A DNA stretch of 60,414 nt from Acidobacteriota bacterium (GTDB lineage: Bacteria; Acidobacteriota; Holophagae; Acanthopleuribacterales; Acanthopleuribacteraceae): contig PDUC01000046.1 of NCBI GenBank assembly GCA_002747255.1, positions 1-60,414 on the forward strand, given 5' to 3'. Shown here piece by piece: positions 33,269 to 43,271 of the stretch. The notes below the pieces were generated by a model, which ran no database searches, had not been told where the DNA came from, and saw only the letters and a program-made list of their open reading frames with translations. The position numbers and the translations under genes were made by a program. Within the stretch, counting starts at the first letter, position 1. Every line of letters begins with the position of its first letter.

Positions 33269-34651
33269 ATGATGAAACGAATTTTATACCTATTCTTGTT
33301 GGCCGGCTTGCTGTCTTTTACCCTGCATGCTCAGGATGATTTTGAAGACGAATTTGAATCGGAATTCAAGGACGAATTTGCAGAGGAGTCAACCGGTGAA
33401 GAGACGGGTCAGTTGATGGGCTTCGTTTTTACGGGAATGATTGAACTGGAACAGGGTGTTAACATCACTCATAAGGGTCCCAAATACGAAGGCGACGGTC
33501 CCGACGATGACTGGGTGATGGCCAATCGCCGTTTCCGGCTTCAGACCATGAAGACCAATGGCAAAGGCGGTCTGTACGCGAAAGTGGACTTTGTTCGCGA
33601 TGACATCACACACGAAACCTATGTGGATATCAGGGAATTGCGTTTGCAGTACACGCCGGTAAAGTGGCTCGATATCAGTGTGGGTAAGCAGGTTTCCACC
33701 TGGGGAGTGGCGGATATGCTCTTTATCAACGATCTCTTCCCCAAGAACTGGAATGCCAATTTCCTCGGGCGGGATATGGAGTATTTGAAAGACAGCAGCA
33801 CGTCACTGAGGCTGACTTCCTATATAAAGAAATGGACCTGGGACATTGTCTACACACCCGAATTCGCACCTGACACCACGCCCGCAGGCTGCTATCTGAA
33901 TACCTATGACCCCAACTCCAACTCCATTATTTCCAATAACTCGGGATGCGATTACGAGAACATGGCGGGCGGCAGAAGATCACGGGATGTCAACGACTCC
34001 GAACTGGCGATGAGTCTCAATCGCTATGTAGGCGGTCATCAAATTGCCTTTTACGCCTATCGGGGTTTCTTTAAAAACCCCAAGAGCATACAGGGCTCGG
34101 GTACAGCGGAAGATCCGTTCCGGCCATTTTATTCCCGGATGAATGTGTTTGGCGCATCCACGGAAGGTCAAATGGGTCCTGGAATTTTTTCCTCGGAGCT
34201 TGGTTATTGCGACTCCAAAGACGATGAGGACGGCACCAACCCCATGGTAGAAAACTCCAAAATGAAAGGTCTGCTCGGGTATAAAATGGATGTCAACGCC
34301 CATTGGACTGTGGGTGTGCAGTGGTATCTGGAGCGTTTTAGGGATTACGATGCCTATGAGCAATCCGTGGGTTTGAATCCCTATCGCAAAAAGAAGAACT
34401 CCGATACGTTCACGCTGCGGTTGATGTACAAAGCACAACAGGAAACGCTCTACGTCAATTTCTTCACCTACTATCGACCAGATGATCACGACAGCTTCAT
34501 GAAGCTTGATTTCTCAAAGAGACTGGACGATAACTTTTCAATTATTGGCGGTGTCAGTATTTTTGATGGAAAGGAAGGCTACGAGGCACGTGAATTCGGC
34601 ATGCTTCGCGATGACGATCTCTTTTTCCTGAGACTGAGGTACAACCTTTAA
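33269..34651 (+). CDS. outer-membrane beta-barrel protein (DUF1302-like)
   Basis: This 460-residue protein has signal peptide MMKRILYLFLLAGLLSFTLHA, then a very acidic stretch (DDFEDEFESEFKDEFAEE) and a body of alternating aromatic strands. Examples are RFRLQTMKTNGKGGLYAKVDF, LRLQYTPVKWLDISVGKQV, and the final strand FFLRLRYNL ending in Leu. An end in a hydrophobic strand of this type is typical of outer-membrane porins. GKQVSTWGVADMLF is a DUF1302-type signature. The start at ATG 33269 has AGGAG upstream. It is probably the outer-membrane partner of the RND/LolA-like genes, though separated by a terminator. Confidence 0.78.
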   Translation: MMKRILYLFLLAGLLSFTLHAQDDFEDEFESEFKDEFAEESTGEETGQLMGFVFTGMIELEQGVNITHKGPKYEGDGPDDDWVMANRRFRLQTMKTNGKGGLYAKVDFVRDDITHETYVDIRELRLQYTPVKWLDISVGKQVSTWGVADMLFINDLFPKNWNANFLGRDMEYLKDSSTSLRLTSYIKKWTWDIVYTPEFAPDTTPAGCYLNTYDPNSNSIISNNSGCDYENMAGGRRSRDVNDSELAMSLNRYVGGHQIAFYAYRGFFKNPKSIQGSGTAEDPFRPFYSRMNVFGASTEGQMGPGIFSSELGYCDSKDDEDGTNPMVENSKMKGLLGYKMDVNAHWTVGVQWYLERFRDYDAYEQSVGLNPYRKKKNSDTFTLRLMYKAQQETLYVNFFTYYRPDDHDSFMKLDFSKRLDDNFSIIGGVSIFDGKEGYEAREFGMLRDDDLFFLRLRYNL

Positions 34652-34818
34652 GTTGACCGGGCTGCTGTTTCCACCCTTTTGTCAATTGGGCTGTTTCAAG
34701 TCTTTTCTCCAAGCCTGAGGCAACAACTTCTCTTGCATCTTGTGGTGATGAATGGTAAGAAGTGGGTTTAATTGGTTCCGGCATTGAAAGCTCAGGGTTC
34801 CAGGTAACGGGGGAGAGA

Positions 34819-37800
34819 ATGACTCAAATTAAGCGCATCTTTGTTGAAAAGAAAACGGGTTTTGATGTGGCTGCTAAAGCCATGCACAGAGATTTTGTTC
34901 AAAACCTTCAAATTAAAGAACTTGAACGAGTTAGAGTTTTACAGCGCTACGATGTTCAAGGGCTTTCCCGGCAGGAATTTCAGCTCGCCCGGCATACCGT
35001 TTTCTCGGAACCTCCTGTTGATACGCTTTACTTGGATCAGTTTCCAAAAGAAGAGGATGAAACCGTCTTTGCCATTGAATATCTGCCAGGTCAATTTGAT
35101 CAGCGGGCAGATTCCGCGGCGCAGTGCATTCAGATCCTCACCCGCAACGAACGTCCGCTCATTCAGACCGCTCGCGTTGTTCTTTTAAAAGGAGCCTTAT
35201 CCAAAGAGCAAATTCACGAGATCAAGACCTATTGCATCAATCCCGTCGATTCCAGAGAGGCCTCGCTGGAGATACCTGAAACGCTGAAACCGGTGATCGG
35301 CAAACCAGAAAAGGTGAAACGTGTGCAGGGTTTTGCCCATTTTTCTCGGGAACAATGCCTGGAATTATTGAGTCAACTGGGTTTGGCCATGTCCATTGAA
35401 GATCTGCTCTTTTGCCGCGCGTATTTTCGCGATACGGAAAAACGCGATCCCACAGTGACAGAGATCAAACTATTAGATACCTATTGGTCCGACCATTGCC
35501 GGCACACCACCTTCCTGACCAGGCTGGATGAAATAGAAATTGAAGAAGCAAGTACAACCCGGCAATTGAAAGCAGCTTTTCAAAGCTATTTGGCATCGAG
35601 GAAAAAGGTCTACCGTGAACGGGATAAAGATATCTGCTTAATGGATATCGCCACTTTGGCCATGAAGGAGCTCAGAAAAGACGGTCTACTGGATGACCTG
35701 GAAGTTTCGGAAGAAATCAACGCGTGCAGTATCGAGGTTGCCGTCGATGTGAACGGGAAAACAGAACCGTGGCTGGTGATGTTCAAAAACGAAACCCACA
35801 ATCACCCCACTGAAATAGAGCCGTTTGGCGGTGCCGCAACCTGCCTTGGCGGAGCCATTAGAGACCCGCTTTCCGGCAGATCCTATGTCTATCAGGCTAT
35901 GCGGGTCACCGGTTGCGGTGATCCAAGGCAGGATGTTCACGACACCTTGCCCGGCAAACTTCCGCAGAGGAAAATAACACTGGAAGCGGCACACGGCTAC
36001 AGTTCGTACGGCAATCAAATTGGTCTTGCCACTGGTGGAGTGCACGAAATCTACCATCCCGGTTATGTTGCCAAACGCATGGAAGTGGGCGCCGTCATAG
36101 CGGCAACACCCAAGGGAAATGTTTTCAGGGGTGTGCCTGAACCCGGTGACGCGGTCATTTTAGTGGGCGGTCGAACAGGTCGCGACGGTGTGGGCGGAGC
36201 CACCGGATCTTCCAAGGAACACACAGAAAAAGCCCTGGAGAATTGCTCCGAAGTGCAAAAAGGCGATCCGCCTACCGAACGAAAACTCCAGCGCCTGTTC
36301 AGAAACCCCGAAGTCGCCCGGATGATCAAACGCTGCAATGACTTTGGCGCGGGCGGTGTTTCGGTCGCCATTGGCGAATTGACCGATGGTCTTACCATTG
36401 ATCTCGACCGGCTTCCTTTGAAATACGAAGGGTTGGACGGAACGGAACTGGCTCTGTCGGAATCTCAGGAACGCATGGCGGTGGTCATCGACGCCCATAA
36501 GAGCGAACGCTTTGCGGAGCTGGCCTTGCGGGAAAACCTGGAGGCGACTCATGTCGCGGATGTAACGAACTCCAGGCGCCTGGTCATGAACTGGCGAGGT
36601 GAAACCATTGTGGATCTGTCCAGAGCTTTTCTGGATACCAACGGCGTGAAACAGAATGCCAGGGTGCGTGTAAAAGCACCTTCAGAGCAGCCTGAATGGT
36701 TCAAACCAGCGGTTCTTCAGGGTGATCTCGCAAAAGCCTGGATAAAGAACCTCCAGCGATTGAATGTCTGTTCGCAGAGGGGGCTGGTTGAACAGTTCGA
36801 TTCAACCATCGGGGCAGGTTCGGTGAACCATCCCTTTGGCGGAACGTATCAGTCAACACCTATCGAATGCATGGCAGCTAAAATTCCGGTTCTCAAAGGC
36901 GACACAGAAACGGTGACCCTGATGAGCCACGGCTTTAATCCCGAAATTGGCTCGTGGAGTCCCTTCCACGGCGGGTTCCTGGCCGTTGTTGAATCCATTG
37001 CGCGTCTTACAGCTTCCGGTGGCGATGTCTCCAGGGTTCGTCTCACCCTGCAGGAGTATTTTGAGAAACTGGGTGTGGATCCGGAGAAGTGGGGCAAGCC
37101 TTTCAGTGCCGTTCTGGGAGCCTTTGAAGTTCAGAAGACACTGGGTATTCCGGCCATTGGCGGTAAAGACAGCATGTCGGGAACCTTTAAACACCTTCAC
37201 GTGCCTCCCACGCTGGTTTCCTTTGCGGTTGTACCCGCCAAAGCCAAAGAGGTACTTTCACCCGAGTTCAAAAAGGCGGGCAGTGGTGTTTATCGCCTCG
37301 TATTGAAACGCAACCAACAGGGTTTGCCGGATTTAGATCACTTGAAGCGGCAATACAGGGCGTTTCACAAGCTGGTGCAGCAGGGGTACATTCTCTCTGC
37401 CCATTCCATCCGCGTGGGCGGTATGGCGGAAGCGCTCTCCAAAATGTGTTTCGGGAACCGAATTGGCTTTAACCTCAGCTCCCACATGAAACACGATCAG
37501 CTTTTCGTACCTTTTTACGGGGACATTGTTTTTGAAGCGGAAAGAGAACTGGAGGAACTGGATGCCGAGCTGCTTGGCTGCACCAGTGAAGAGCCCGTCA
37601 TTCAACTCCATCAGGAATCCATTTCTCTGCAGGAAATACAAAAACACTGGGAACAGCCGCTCGAGTCTGTTTTCAGAACAAAAACCAGTGCCAAAGCGGG
37701 GGCACCCAATCAATTCTATGAGACATCCGCGGTGAAAAACAGAACCGGATCATCCATTGCCAAACCGCGTGTCTTCATTCCCGTTTTTCCCGGTACCAAC

Positions 37801-38559
37801 TGCGAATACGATTCTGCCAGAGCCTTTGAAAGGGCTGGTGGTACGGTGGATACCTTCGTTTTCAGGAACTTGAGCCCCGCTGAAATTGAATATTCACTGC
37901 AGACCATGGCCAAAGCGATTGGGAACAGTCAGATCCTCATGATTCCCGGTGGTTTCAGCGCCGGAGATGAACCGGAGGGGTCGGGTAAATTCATCGCGTC
38001 GGTCTTTAGAAACCCCATTGTCAGCGATGCCGTCATGGAGTTACTTCAAAAGCGGGATGGCTTGGTTTTGGGTATTTGCAACGGCTTCCAGGCCCTGGTT
38101 AAACTCGGATTACTGCCCTACGGCGAAATTCGCGATATTCGGGGAGAAGACCCTACTCTGACCTTCAACCAGATTGGCAGACACGTTTCGGATTACGTCA
38201 GAACCAAGGTCGTCTCCAATCTCTCTCCATGGTTGGTGAACTGCCAATTAGGTGAGATTCACACCCTGCCGGTCTCCAATGGAGAAGGCCGATTTGTCGC
38301 ACCGGATCACGTACTCCAGGAGTTGTTGGACCGTGGTCAGGTGATAACTCAGTATGTGAACCAAAAGGGAATTCCCACGGTTGAAAGACCCTTCAATCCC
38401 AGTAACTCCATGGCTGCCATCGAGGGCATTTCCAGTCCCGATGGTCGTGTGTTCGGGAAAATGGCTCACTCTGAGCGCATGGGCTCCTATGTCGGTGCGA
38501 ACATCGCGGGTCTTAAAGATCAGAAGCTCTTTGAGTCAGGTGTGAATTATTTCAGGTAG
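34819..38559 (+). CDS. purL: phosphoribosylformylglycinamidine synthase, single-chain
   Basis: This is a large FGAM synthase of about 1246 residues joining PurS-like, synthase and glutaminase parts in one chain. The start TQIKRIFVEKKTGFDV resembles the clostridial/streptococcal large-PurL clade. The synthase part has KNETHNHPTEIEPFGGAATCLGG and DFGAGGVSVAIGEL. The C-terminal class I glutaminase has the nucleophile Cys in VLGICNGFQALV, and His/Glu in MAHSERMG. It converts FGAR plus glutamine to FGAM in purine synthesis. ATG 34819 has GGGGGAGAG upstream; the frame start at 34762 is unlikely. Other pur genes are absent nearby, so it is isolated. Confidence 0.95.
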   Translation: MTQIKRIFVEKKTGFDVAAKAMHRDFVQNLQIKELERVRVLQRYDVQGLSRQEFQLARHTVFSEPPVDTLYLDQFPKEEDETVFAIEYLPGQFDQRADSAAQCIQILTRNERPLIQTARVVLLKGALSKEQIHEIKTYCINPVDSREASLEIPETLKPVIGKPEKVKRVQGFAHFSREQCLELLSQLGLAMSIEDLLFCRAYFRDTEKRDPTVTEIKLLDTYWSDHCRHTTFLTRLDEIEIEEASTTRQLKAAFQSYLASRKKVYRERDKDICLMDIATLAMKELRKDGLLDDLEVSEEINACSIEVAVDVNGKTEPWLVMFKNETHNHPTEIEPFGGAATCLGGAIRDPLSGRSYVYQAMRVTGCGDPRQDVHDTLPGKLPQRKITLEAAHGYSSYGNQIGLATGGVHEIYHPGYVAKRMEVGAVIAATPKGNVFRGVPEPGDAVILVGGRTGRDGVGGATGSSKEHTEKALENCSEVQKGDPPTERKLQRLFRNPEVARMIKRCNDFGAGGVSVAIGELTDGLTIDLDRLPLKYEGLDGTELALSESQERMAVVIDAHKSERFAELALRENLEATHVADVTNSRRLVMNWRGETIVDLSRAFLDTNGVKQNARVRVKAPSEQPEWFKPAVLQGDLAKAWIKNLQRLNVCSQRGLVEQFDSTIGAGSVNHPFGGTYQSTPIECMAAKIPVLKGDTETVTLMSHGFNPEIGSWSPFHGGFLAVVESIARLTASGGDVSRVRLTLQEYFEKLGVDPEKWGKPFSAVLGAFEVQKTLGIPAIGGKDSMSGTFKHLHVPPTLVSFAVVPAKAKEVLSPEFKKAGSGVYRLVLKRNQQGLPDLDHLKRQYRAFHKLVQQGYILSAHSIRVGGMAEALSKMCFGNRIGFNLSSHMKHDQLFVPFYGDIVFEAERELEELDAELLGCTSEEPVIQLHQESISLQEIQKHWEQPLESVFRTKTSAKAGAPNQFYETSAVKNRTGSSIAKPRVFIPVFPGTNCEYDSARAFERAGGTVDTFVFRNLSPAEIEYSLQTMAKAIGNSQILMIPGGFSAGDEPEGSGKFIASVFRNPIVSDAVMELLQKRDGLVLGICNGFQALVKLGLLPYGEIRDIRGEDPTLTFNQIGRHVSDYVRTKVVSNLSPWLVNCQLGEIHTLPVSNGEGRFVAPDHVLQELLDRGQVITQYVNQKGIPTVERPFNPSNSMAAIEGISSPDGRVFGKMAHSERMGSYVGANIAGLKDQKLFESGVNYFR

Positions 38560-38572
38560 AGTTTGAGACGTT

Positions 38573-39577
38573 TTACCACCGAATTAAGGCCGAAGACCAG
38601 GTGAATCCAGAACCAAAAGTGGCAAGACATACCAGGTCACCCTGTTTGATACGCTCGTCGTGAACCGCTTCGCTGAGGGCTATGGGGATGGAGGCCGCGG
38701 TTGTGTTGCCGTATTTTTGGATGTTGTTTACAATTTGCTCGTCTCTTAATTTCAGTTTTTTCTGCACAAATTGACTGATTCTGAGGTTGGCCTGGTGGGG
38801 GACAAGCATGTCCAGATCATCCAGGGTCAGCTCATTGGCTGCCAGAGCTTCCCGAATCACTTCTGGAAACCTCTTAACCGCATTCTTGAAAACAAGCTGG
38901 CCTTCCATAACGGGGTATCCAGGTCCGCCTGGCTCTTTCAGCCCGGGATAAATGTTGTTTTTCTTGTTGTAACTGGGTTCCAGAATAGCCAGAGAGCGGG
39001 CAAATTCACCCTGACTGTGAAGATGGGTGGAGAGGATGCCGCGATCGGGGTCGTCAGATGCTTTTAAAACGGCCGCACCCGCACCGTCTCCGAATAAGAC
39101 GGCTATGTGTCTGCCGTGATCGGAAAAGTCCAGGGCATTGGACTGGATCTCGGAGCCCACCAGCAAAACGGTTTGGTACATGCCCGTTTTAATGAACTGA
39201 TCAGCAATGGAAAGGCCGTAGACAAAGCCCGAACATTGCGCCCGAACATCGATGGCACCGATGGTTCTGCAGCCCAGTTCGTGTTGCAGAAGAGTGCCCG
39301 TTCCAGGAAATTGATAATCAGGACTCAAGGTGGCAAAAACAATTAAATCAATCTCCTCAGCTGTAATGTCGGCCATTTTCATGGCGCGTCTTGACGCTTC
39401 TGCCGCCATGCTTAAATTGGTTTCTTGTCCGGCAACCACATAGTGTCGTTCTTCAATTCCAGAGCGTTCTCTTATCCATCGATCGGTGGTATTGACTTTC
39501 TCGGTTAGATCCTCGTTGCTAACGGTATTTGGGGGGACAAAGAAACCCAAGCCTGCAAAAACGGTTTTTTTTAACAT
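38573..39577 (-). CDS. fabH: 3-oxoacyl-ACP synthase III
   Basis: This 334-residue KASIII condenses acetyl-CoA with malonyl-ACP to start fatty acid synthesis. The catalytic Cys is in RAQCSGFVYGL, His in VPHQANLRI and Asn in YGNTTAASIP. The N-terminal GLGFFVPPNTVSNEDL and WIRERSGIEERH are standard. ATG 39577 with AAAGGAG upstream is chosen over the frame start at 39595. Because the gene stands alone, it could also be a specialised KASIII for branched or secondary lipids. Confidence 0.92.
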   Translation of the reverse strand: MLKKTVFAGLGFFVPPNTVSNEDLTEKVNTTDRWIRERSGIEERHYVVAGQETNLSMAAEASRRAMKMADITAEEIDLIVFATLSPDYQFPGTGTLLQHELGCRTIGAIDVRAQCSGFVYGLSIADQFIKTGMYQTVLLVGSEIQSNALDFSDHGRHIAVLFGDGAGAAVLKASDDPDRGILSTHLHSQGEFARSLAILEPSYNKKNNIYPGLKEPGGPGYPVMEGQLVFKNAVKRFPEVIREALAANELTLDDLDMLVPHQANLRISQFVQKKLKLRDEQIVNNIQKYGNTTAASIPIALSEAVHDERIKQGDLVCLATFGSGFTWSSALIRW

Positions 39578-39634
39578 CTCATCTCCTTTTTTCATGCAAA
39601 CTATTTTATGATTAGAGAGGTAATGGAGGTTTTT

Positions 39635-39925
39635 TTGACTGATGAACTGATTGATAGAATGAGAATGATCGATTCAGGTCAGGTGACCAGGAATAAAGCA
39701 TTTGATCTGTTTACTCTACCAGAAATGATTTCAGCTCGTAAAGCTCTCAATCGGATTAAAGCCATACGAGAAAAGATGGAATCCGATTATTGGCGTGTTA
39801 TCTTTTCGGATCGCGAAAATGGCTCTGTCGATGTTCGACTGGAATCCAAGCTGTTGGCAATTAAATGGGTAACGACACTGACACAACCTGAATGGCAGTA
39901 CCTTTCCAGGACAGTTAAACAATAA
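39635..39925 (+). CDS. hypothetical protein, 96 residues
   Basis: This small mostly helical, soluble protein is divergent from fabH. It reads MTDELIDRMRMIDSGQVTRNKAFDLF and ends WQYLSRTVKQ. I place the start at TTG 39635 because GGAGG lies five bases upstream. An ATG in the same frame at 39608 has no ribosome site. No family is recognised. The central KALNRIKAIREKMESDYW region suggests a short helical pair, and the charged C-terminal half ends in strands (GSVDVRLESKLLAIKW). Existence as a gene is supported by the ribosome site and length but not by homology. Confidence 0.5.
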   Translation: MTDELIDRMRMIDSGQVTRNKAFDLFTLPEMISARKALNRIKAIREKMESDYWRVIFSDRENGSVDVRLESKLLAIKWVTTLTQPEWQYLSRTVKQ

Positions 39926-40083
39926 ACAAGCCCCAAAAAAAGCTCGACATGGAAGCGCCTTATTCTTTGTGGCCCTTCTTGACGACTTGCCCTAACATTT
40001 TTATGACAAGGGAGAGAAATCGAAAAGGACTCAAAGAGCCACTTAAATGGTTTGCCTTAAAAAGGGCCTGAACTGTTTGACGG

Positions 40084-41322
40084 TCAATAGTTCTGCCAAT
40101 AAGGGGGATCGCTTACTTCCCAGTAGTTCCCTGTTCCGCCGACATTCTCGATGATGTTCAACGAGGTGGCGTGGTATTGAGTGTTCATGTTCTGCATCAT
40201 GGTGAGCATATTCTGTTTCGCATTGAAGTCAGCCTGCATTTGCGCCATGCTCTTGTTGGAGCCAGATTGACTGTAAGGTGAGCCTCCTGCTTGATTTTGG
40301 TTTTGGGAATAGAGCTGTTGTCCCATTTGCGCGTTCATAGAGGCGACAAATTGCTGCTGTTGAGCGGGCGTCATTTTGTTCCAGTTTGTCTCCATCAATT
40401 TCCAGATTAAACTGCCCGAACAGATGATTTGTTTTTGCTCGAGACTCATGCTCGGAAACTGCTGGGTCATTTCCTGCAGGAAAGACTGTTGATAGGCCGG
40501 TGTCATCTGTACGGGTTGTCCCTGACAATGGCTGAGAAAAGTCAGGTAATTTAACATGCCTGCAGCGTCTTTGTCCGTTAGTACCAGTTGATTGGCCTGG
40601 TCAACGGCCAGGACTTTGAAGTAACGATTCAGAATCTGAATGATAAGAGGTTTCTGATGCTCCTGCATTTGGATGGTGCCGAGGTAGAACGCGGCGTAGA
40701 GCTGCTGGCGAGCTGTGCCGATTTGTAAGGGATCGGTCAGTGTTCTGAGCTTCCTCATAGATTGGTCGATGCCGGTGAGTTGTTGAAGAACATAATCGGG
40801 TTGCATATTGAATTCAACCAGCAGTTGTTTCTTGAGCTCACTGTTCTCAGCGGGAGTGACCTTATGTCCCAGGATGAACTCTACAAGGCCGAGCCCAATT
40901 TGAAAATGGCCTTCCAGAAGCTGTTTGCCGTTCACCGTTGCGAGCACAGCTCCTTGAATCTGCGATTGAACAGGCGTTTGATTCATTCCTGGCATGGCGG
41001 GGCTTCCCTGACCTTGGACTGAAACTCTCACAAAGGGCAGCACGGCACCATTTTGATCTGTTAAAGTCAGGCTGTTTCCCGAAAGGGCAAAATAGTAGGC
41101 CATGGGTTGCTGTGCATTCCGGTCCTGCATCCAGAGTTGGTTACCCTGGAATTGATAGATCCCCTGACTGCCGCCTTGAGCGTGACTCATGGCATAAGTC
41201 CCATTTGGCTGAAGCCGCAATGTAATGCCGTATTGCTGGCAGCTCCAATCTCCGACTATTTGCTGGGCATAGAGGGTTCCTGTCATTAAAATGGCTGATA
41301 TGAACGTCAAAGAAAATTTCAT
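40084..41322 (-). CDS. secreted Gln-rich protein with lipocalin-like N-terminus
   Basis: In this 412-residue exported protein, the signal peptide MKFSLTFISAILMTGTLYAQ is followed by a beta domain (VGDWSCQQYGITLRLQPNGTYAMSH, QGIYQFQGNQLWMQDRN). Such lipocalin-like modules are seen in extracellular proteins. From residue 115 the chain is helical and very rich in Gln and Met. It contains pseudo-repeats of Met-Gln-Gln type (SMAQMQADFNAKQNMLTMMQNM). The AGGAG ribosome site at the ATG is clear. No partner gene is adjacent. The function is unknown. Confidence 0.6.
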   Translation of the reverse strand: MKFSLTFISAILMTGTLYAQQIVGDWSCQQYGITLRLQPNGTYAMSHAQGGSQGIYQFQGNQLWMQDRNAQQPMAYYFALSGNSLTLTDQNGAVLPFVRVSVQGQGSPAMPGMNQTPVQSQIQGAVLATVNGKQLLEGHFQIGLGLVEFILGHKVTPAENSELKKQLLVEFNMQPDYVLQQLTGIDQSMRKLRTLTDPLQIGTARQQLYAAFYLGTIQMQEHQKPLIIQILNRYFKVLAVDQANQLVLTDKDAAGMLNYLTFLSHCQGQPVQMTPAYQQSFLQEMTQQFPSMSLEQKQIICSGSLIWKLMETNWNKMTPAQQQQFVASMNAQMGQQLYSQNQNQAGGSPYSQSGSNKSMAQMQADFNAKQNMLTMMQNMNTQYHATSLNIIENVGGTGNYWEVSDPPYWQNY

Positions 41323-41574
41323 AGTTAACTCCTGGCTTGGTATGGTGCAGTTTATATAACAGCCTTCTTTTGGTATCGGAAGGTTCTGCGTATTAATTAA
41401 ATGAAAAACTCTGCCAGTATTTTGACTGTAAAGCTGGATTAAGTACAGCTTTTTTTTCCAGAAGAATAGCTAACGTCTGTATTTTTAACAGGAGGGGAGG
41501 AAAAAGAGAGACTGGAGATGAACAGCCATTTTGTCGTCTTCTCGTTTCATTTGCACCAATTGCGATATGGGACT

Positions 41575-42993
41575 TTACAAACCCATTAACATGGCCAGGG
41601 CGATAAAGACCATTTGCATGCCGAACAGGATACCTGCAAGAGGTAGAAACCATTTCCACCACTTCTGAATGGAGATACCACCCAGAGCACAGATGATCAC
41701 ACAGCCACAGGTGGGCCAAACCAGATTAGAAAGGCCATCACCGAACTGAAAGGCCAGACAGGCTACCTGTCTGCTGACACCCAGCATATCGGCGAGAGGC
41801 GCCATAATGGGCATGGTTGCAGCCGCTTGACCACTGCCGGACGGGATGAAGAAGTTTAAAATCGTTTGCGCTACCAGCATGGTTTGGGCTGAGATCCAAC
41901 TGGGAAGTCCGTTTAAACTGTTGGAAAGAGAAAAGATAATCGTGTCCTTTATTTGGGCGTCTTCCATGACGACGACGATTGCTTTCGCCACACCGGTCAA
42001 CATACCACCCCACAGGATGGACTTAACACCGATCATGAACTCGTCAACCCAGCGGTTAGGACTCCAACCGGCGATACACGCGGCAACCATGGACATAATC
42101 AGAAAGAGCCCGGATAATTCGCCATAGCCCCACTGAAGTTGCATCATGCCGTACATCAGTACTGCCAGGGTAACCAGAACGTCGATCATAATTAAAATGG
42201 CTCTGGTATCCATTTTATACTGATCCAAGTCTTCTCTGTTGAAAGCGTGAACGGAGTCTTCGCCAAACATAATGGACTTTTTGGGGTTTTTCTGGACTTT
42301 CTTACCGTAGATGATGACATAGGCTGAACAGACGAGAATGAAACAGATCAACACAAAAACTCTGAATCCCGTAGCTGAATAAATAGGGACACCCGCTATA
42401 GCCTGAGCAACACCTACCGTGTAGGGATTTAAAGTGGCTCCCATAAAACCGATGTACTCTCCCAAGGCGATAATGGCAAATCCATACATGGCATCGTAAC
42501 TCAGGGCAACGCCAAGGCCGACCATGAGGGGAATAAAACCATAGAATTCACTCAGCATCCCAAATAACGAGCTTCCCAGCGCGTAAACAGACATGAGAAT
42601 GGGAACCAGCAGAATATCCTTGTGACCCATTTTCCTCAGTACGGTACCAATGCCGGCGTGAAAGGCCCCGGTTTTAACCAGGATCCCGAAGGTACCCGCG
42701 CAGATGAAGATCACGAAGATAATGTCTGCTGCATCCACGCACCCCGTGTAGAGTGACTTGAAGTACGACAGAAATCCGGTTGGATTGGCTTGCGCCTGAT
42801 CCAGATAGTGAAATGTGCCGTTGATGGGAATGCTCCGCATTTTGCCATTGATATTGACTTCTTCGTAATCATAGGTTCCAGGCGGGATGAACCAGGTCAG
42901 AAAGGCCATGACCAACACGATCGATGCGACAATAATGTAGGTGTCGGGCATAACCATTTTATTTTTCTTTTTTGCGGGTTTTGCTTCATTCAT
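41575..42993 (-). CDS. YfcC-family basic amino acid/C4-dicarboxylate-like carrier
   Basis: This 472-residue inner-membrane protein has about 12 hydrophobic segments. It starts TYIIVASIVLVMAFLTWFIPPG and has FICAGTFGILVKTGAFHAG, YGFAIIALGEYIGFMGATLNPY, and FFIPSGSGQAAATMPIMAPLAD near the end. The NxP and SGSGQAAATMPIMAPL stretches are the substrate and cation binding hairpins of the DcuC/YfcC/ArsB-like ion transporter superfamily. The substrate may be a basic peptide or amino acid, or a dicarboxylate. It is monocistronic, with a weak ribosome site (AGGGA). Confidence 0.85.
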   Translation of the reverse strand: MNEAKPAKKKNKMVMPDTYIIVASIVLVMAFLTWFIPPGTYDYEEVNINGKMRSIPINGTFHYLDQAQANPTGFLSYFKSLYTGCVDAADIIFVIFICAGTFGILVKTGAFHAGIGTVLRKMGHKDILLVPILMSVYALGSSLFGMLSEFYGFIPLMVGLGVALSYDAMYGFAIIALGEYIGFMGATLNPYTVGVAQAIAGVPIYSATGFRVFVLICFILVCSAYVIIYGKKVQKNPKKSIMFGEDSVHAFNREDLDQYKMDTRAILIMIDVLVTLAVLMYGMMQLQWGYGELSGLFLIMSMVAACIAGWSPNRWVDEFMIGVKSILWGGMLTGVAKAIVVVMEDAQIKDTIIFSLSNSLNGLPSWISAQTMLVAQTILNFFIPSGSGQAAATMPIMAPLADMLGVSRQVACLAFQFGDGLSNLVWPTCGCVIICALGGISIQKWWKWFLPLAGILFGMQMVFIALAMLMGL

Positions 42994-43170
42994 AGAGTTT
43001 TATTCCCTGTCTACTTTTTACAACGTGAGCATATAGAGAATCCAATAGAATGACAAGCGGTTTTAGCCGGAATCCAAAAGCTCTCAACTCGATCCCCTCT
43101 AAGGCCGGATTCAGGATAAAGGATTTTTTGTCGAACAAAAAAACAAAAGCGATCTATTGCCAAGTCTCGA

Positions 43171-43200
43171 TTGCAGGGCGTGTTCGACATTCGGTATAAT
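43171..43200 (+). promoter_or_regulatory. probable promoter of the 43272 gene
   Basis: A perfect TATAAT (43195-43200) has a weak TTGCAG box 18 bases upstream and lies 71 bases before the gene start. The -35 match is poor. Confidence 0.4.
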
Positions 43201-43271
43201 CAATTGGATTGTATGAATGGACGGTCTGCTGAGTTGGATCTTTTTGAAGATTGTTCTTTAGGAAGAAATCT

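Noticed and set aside
34652-34818. Riboswitch (purine type) upstream of purL
   Set aside because: The conserved purine-riboswitch core could not be found.
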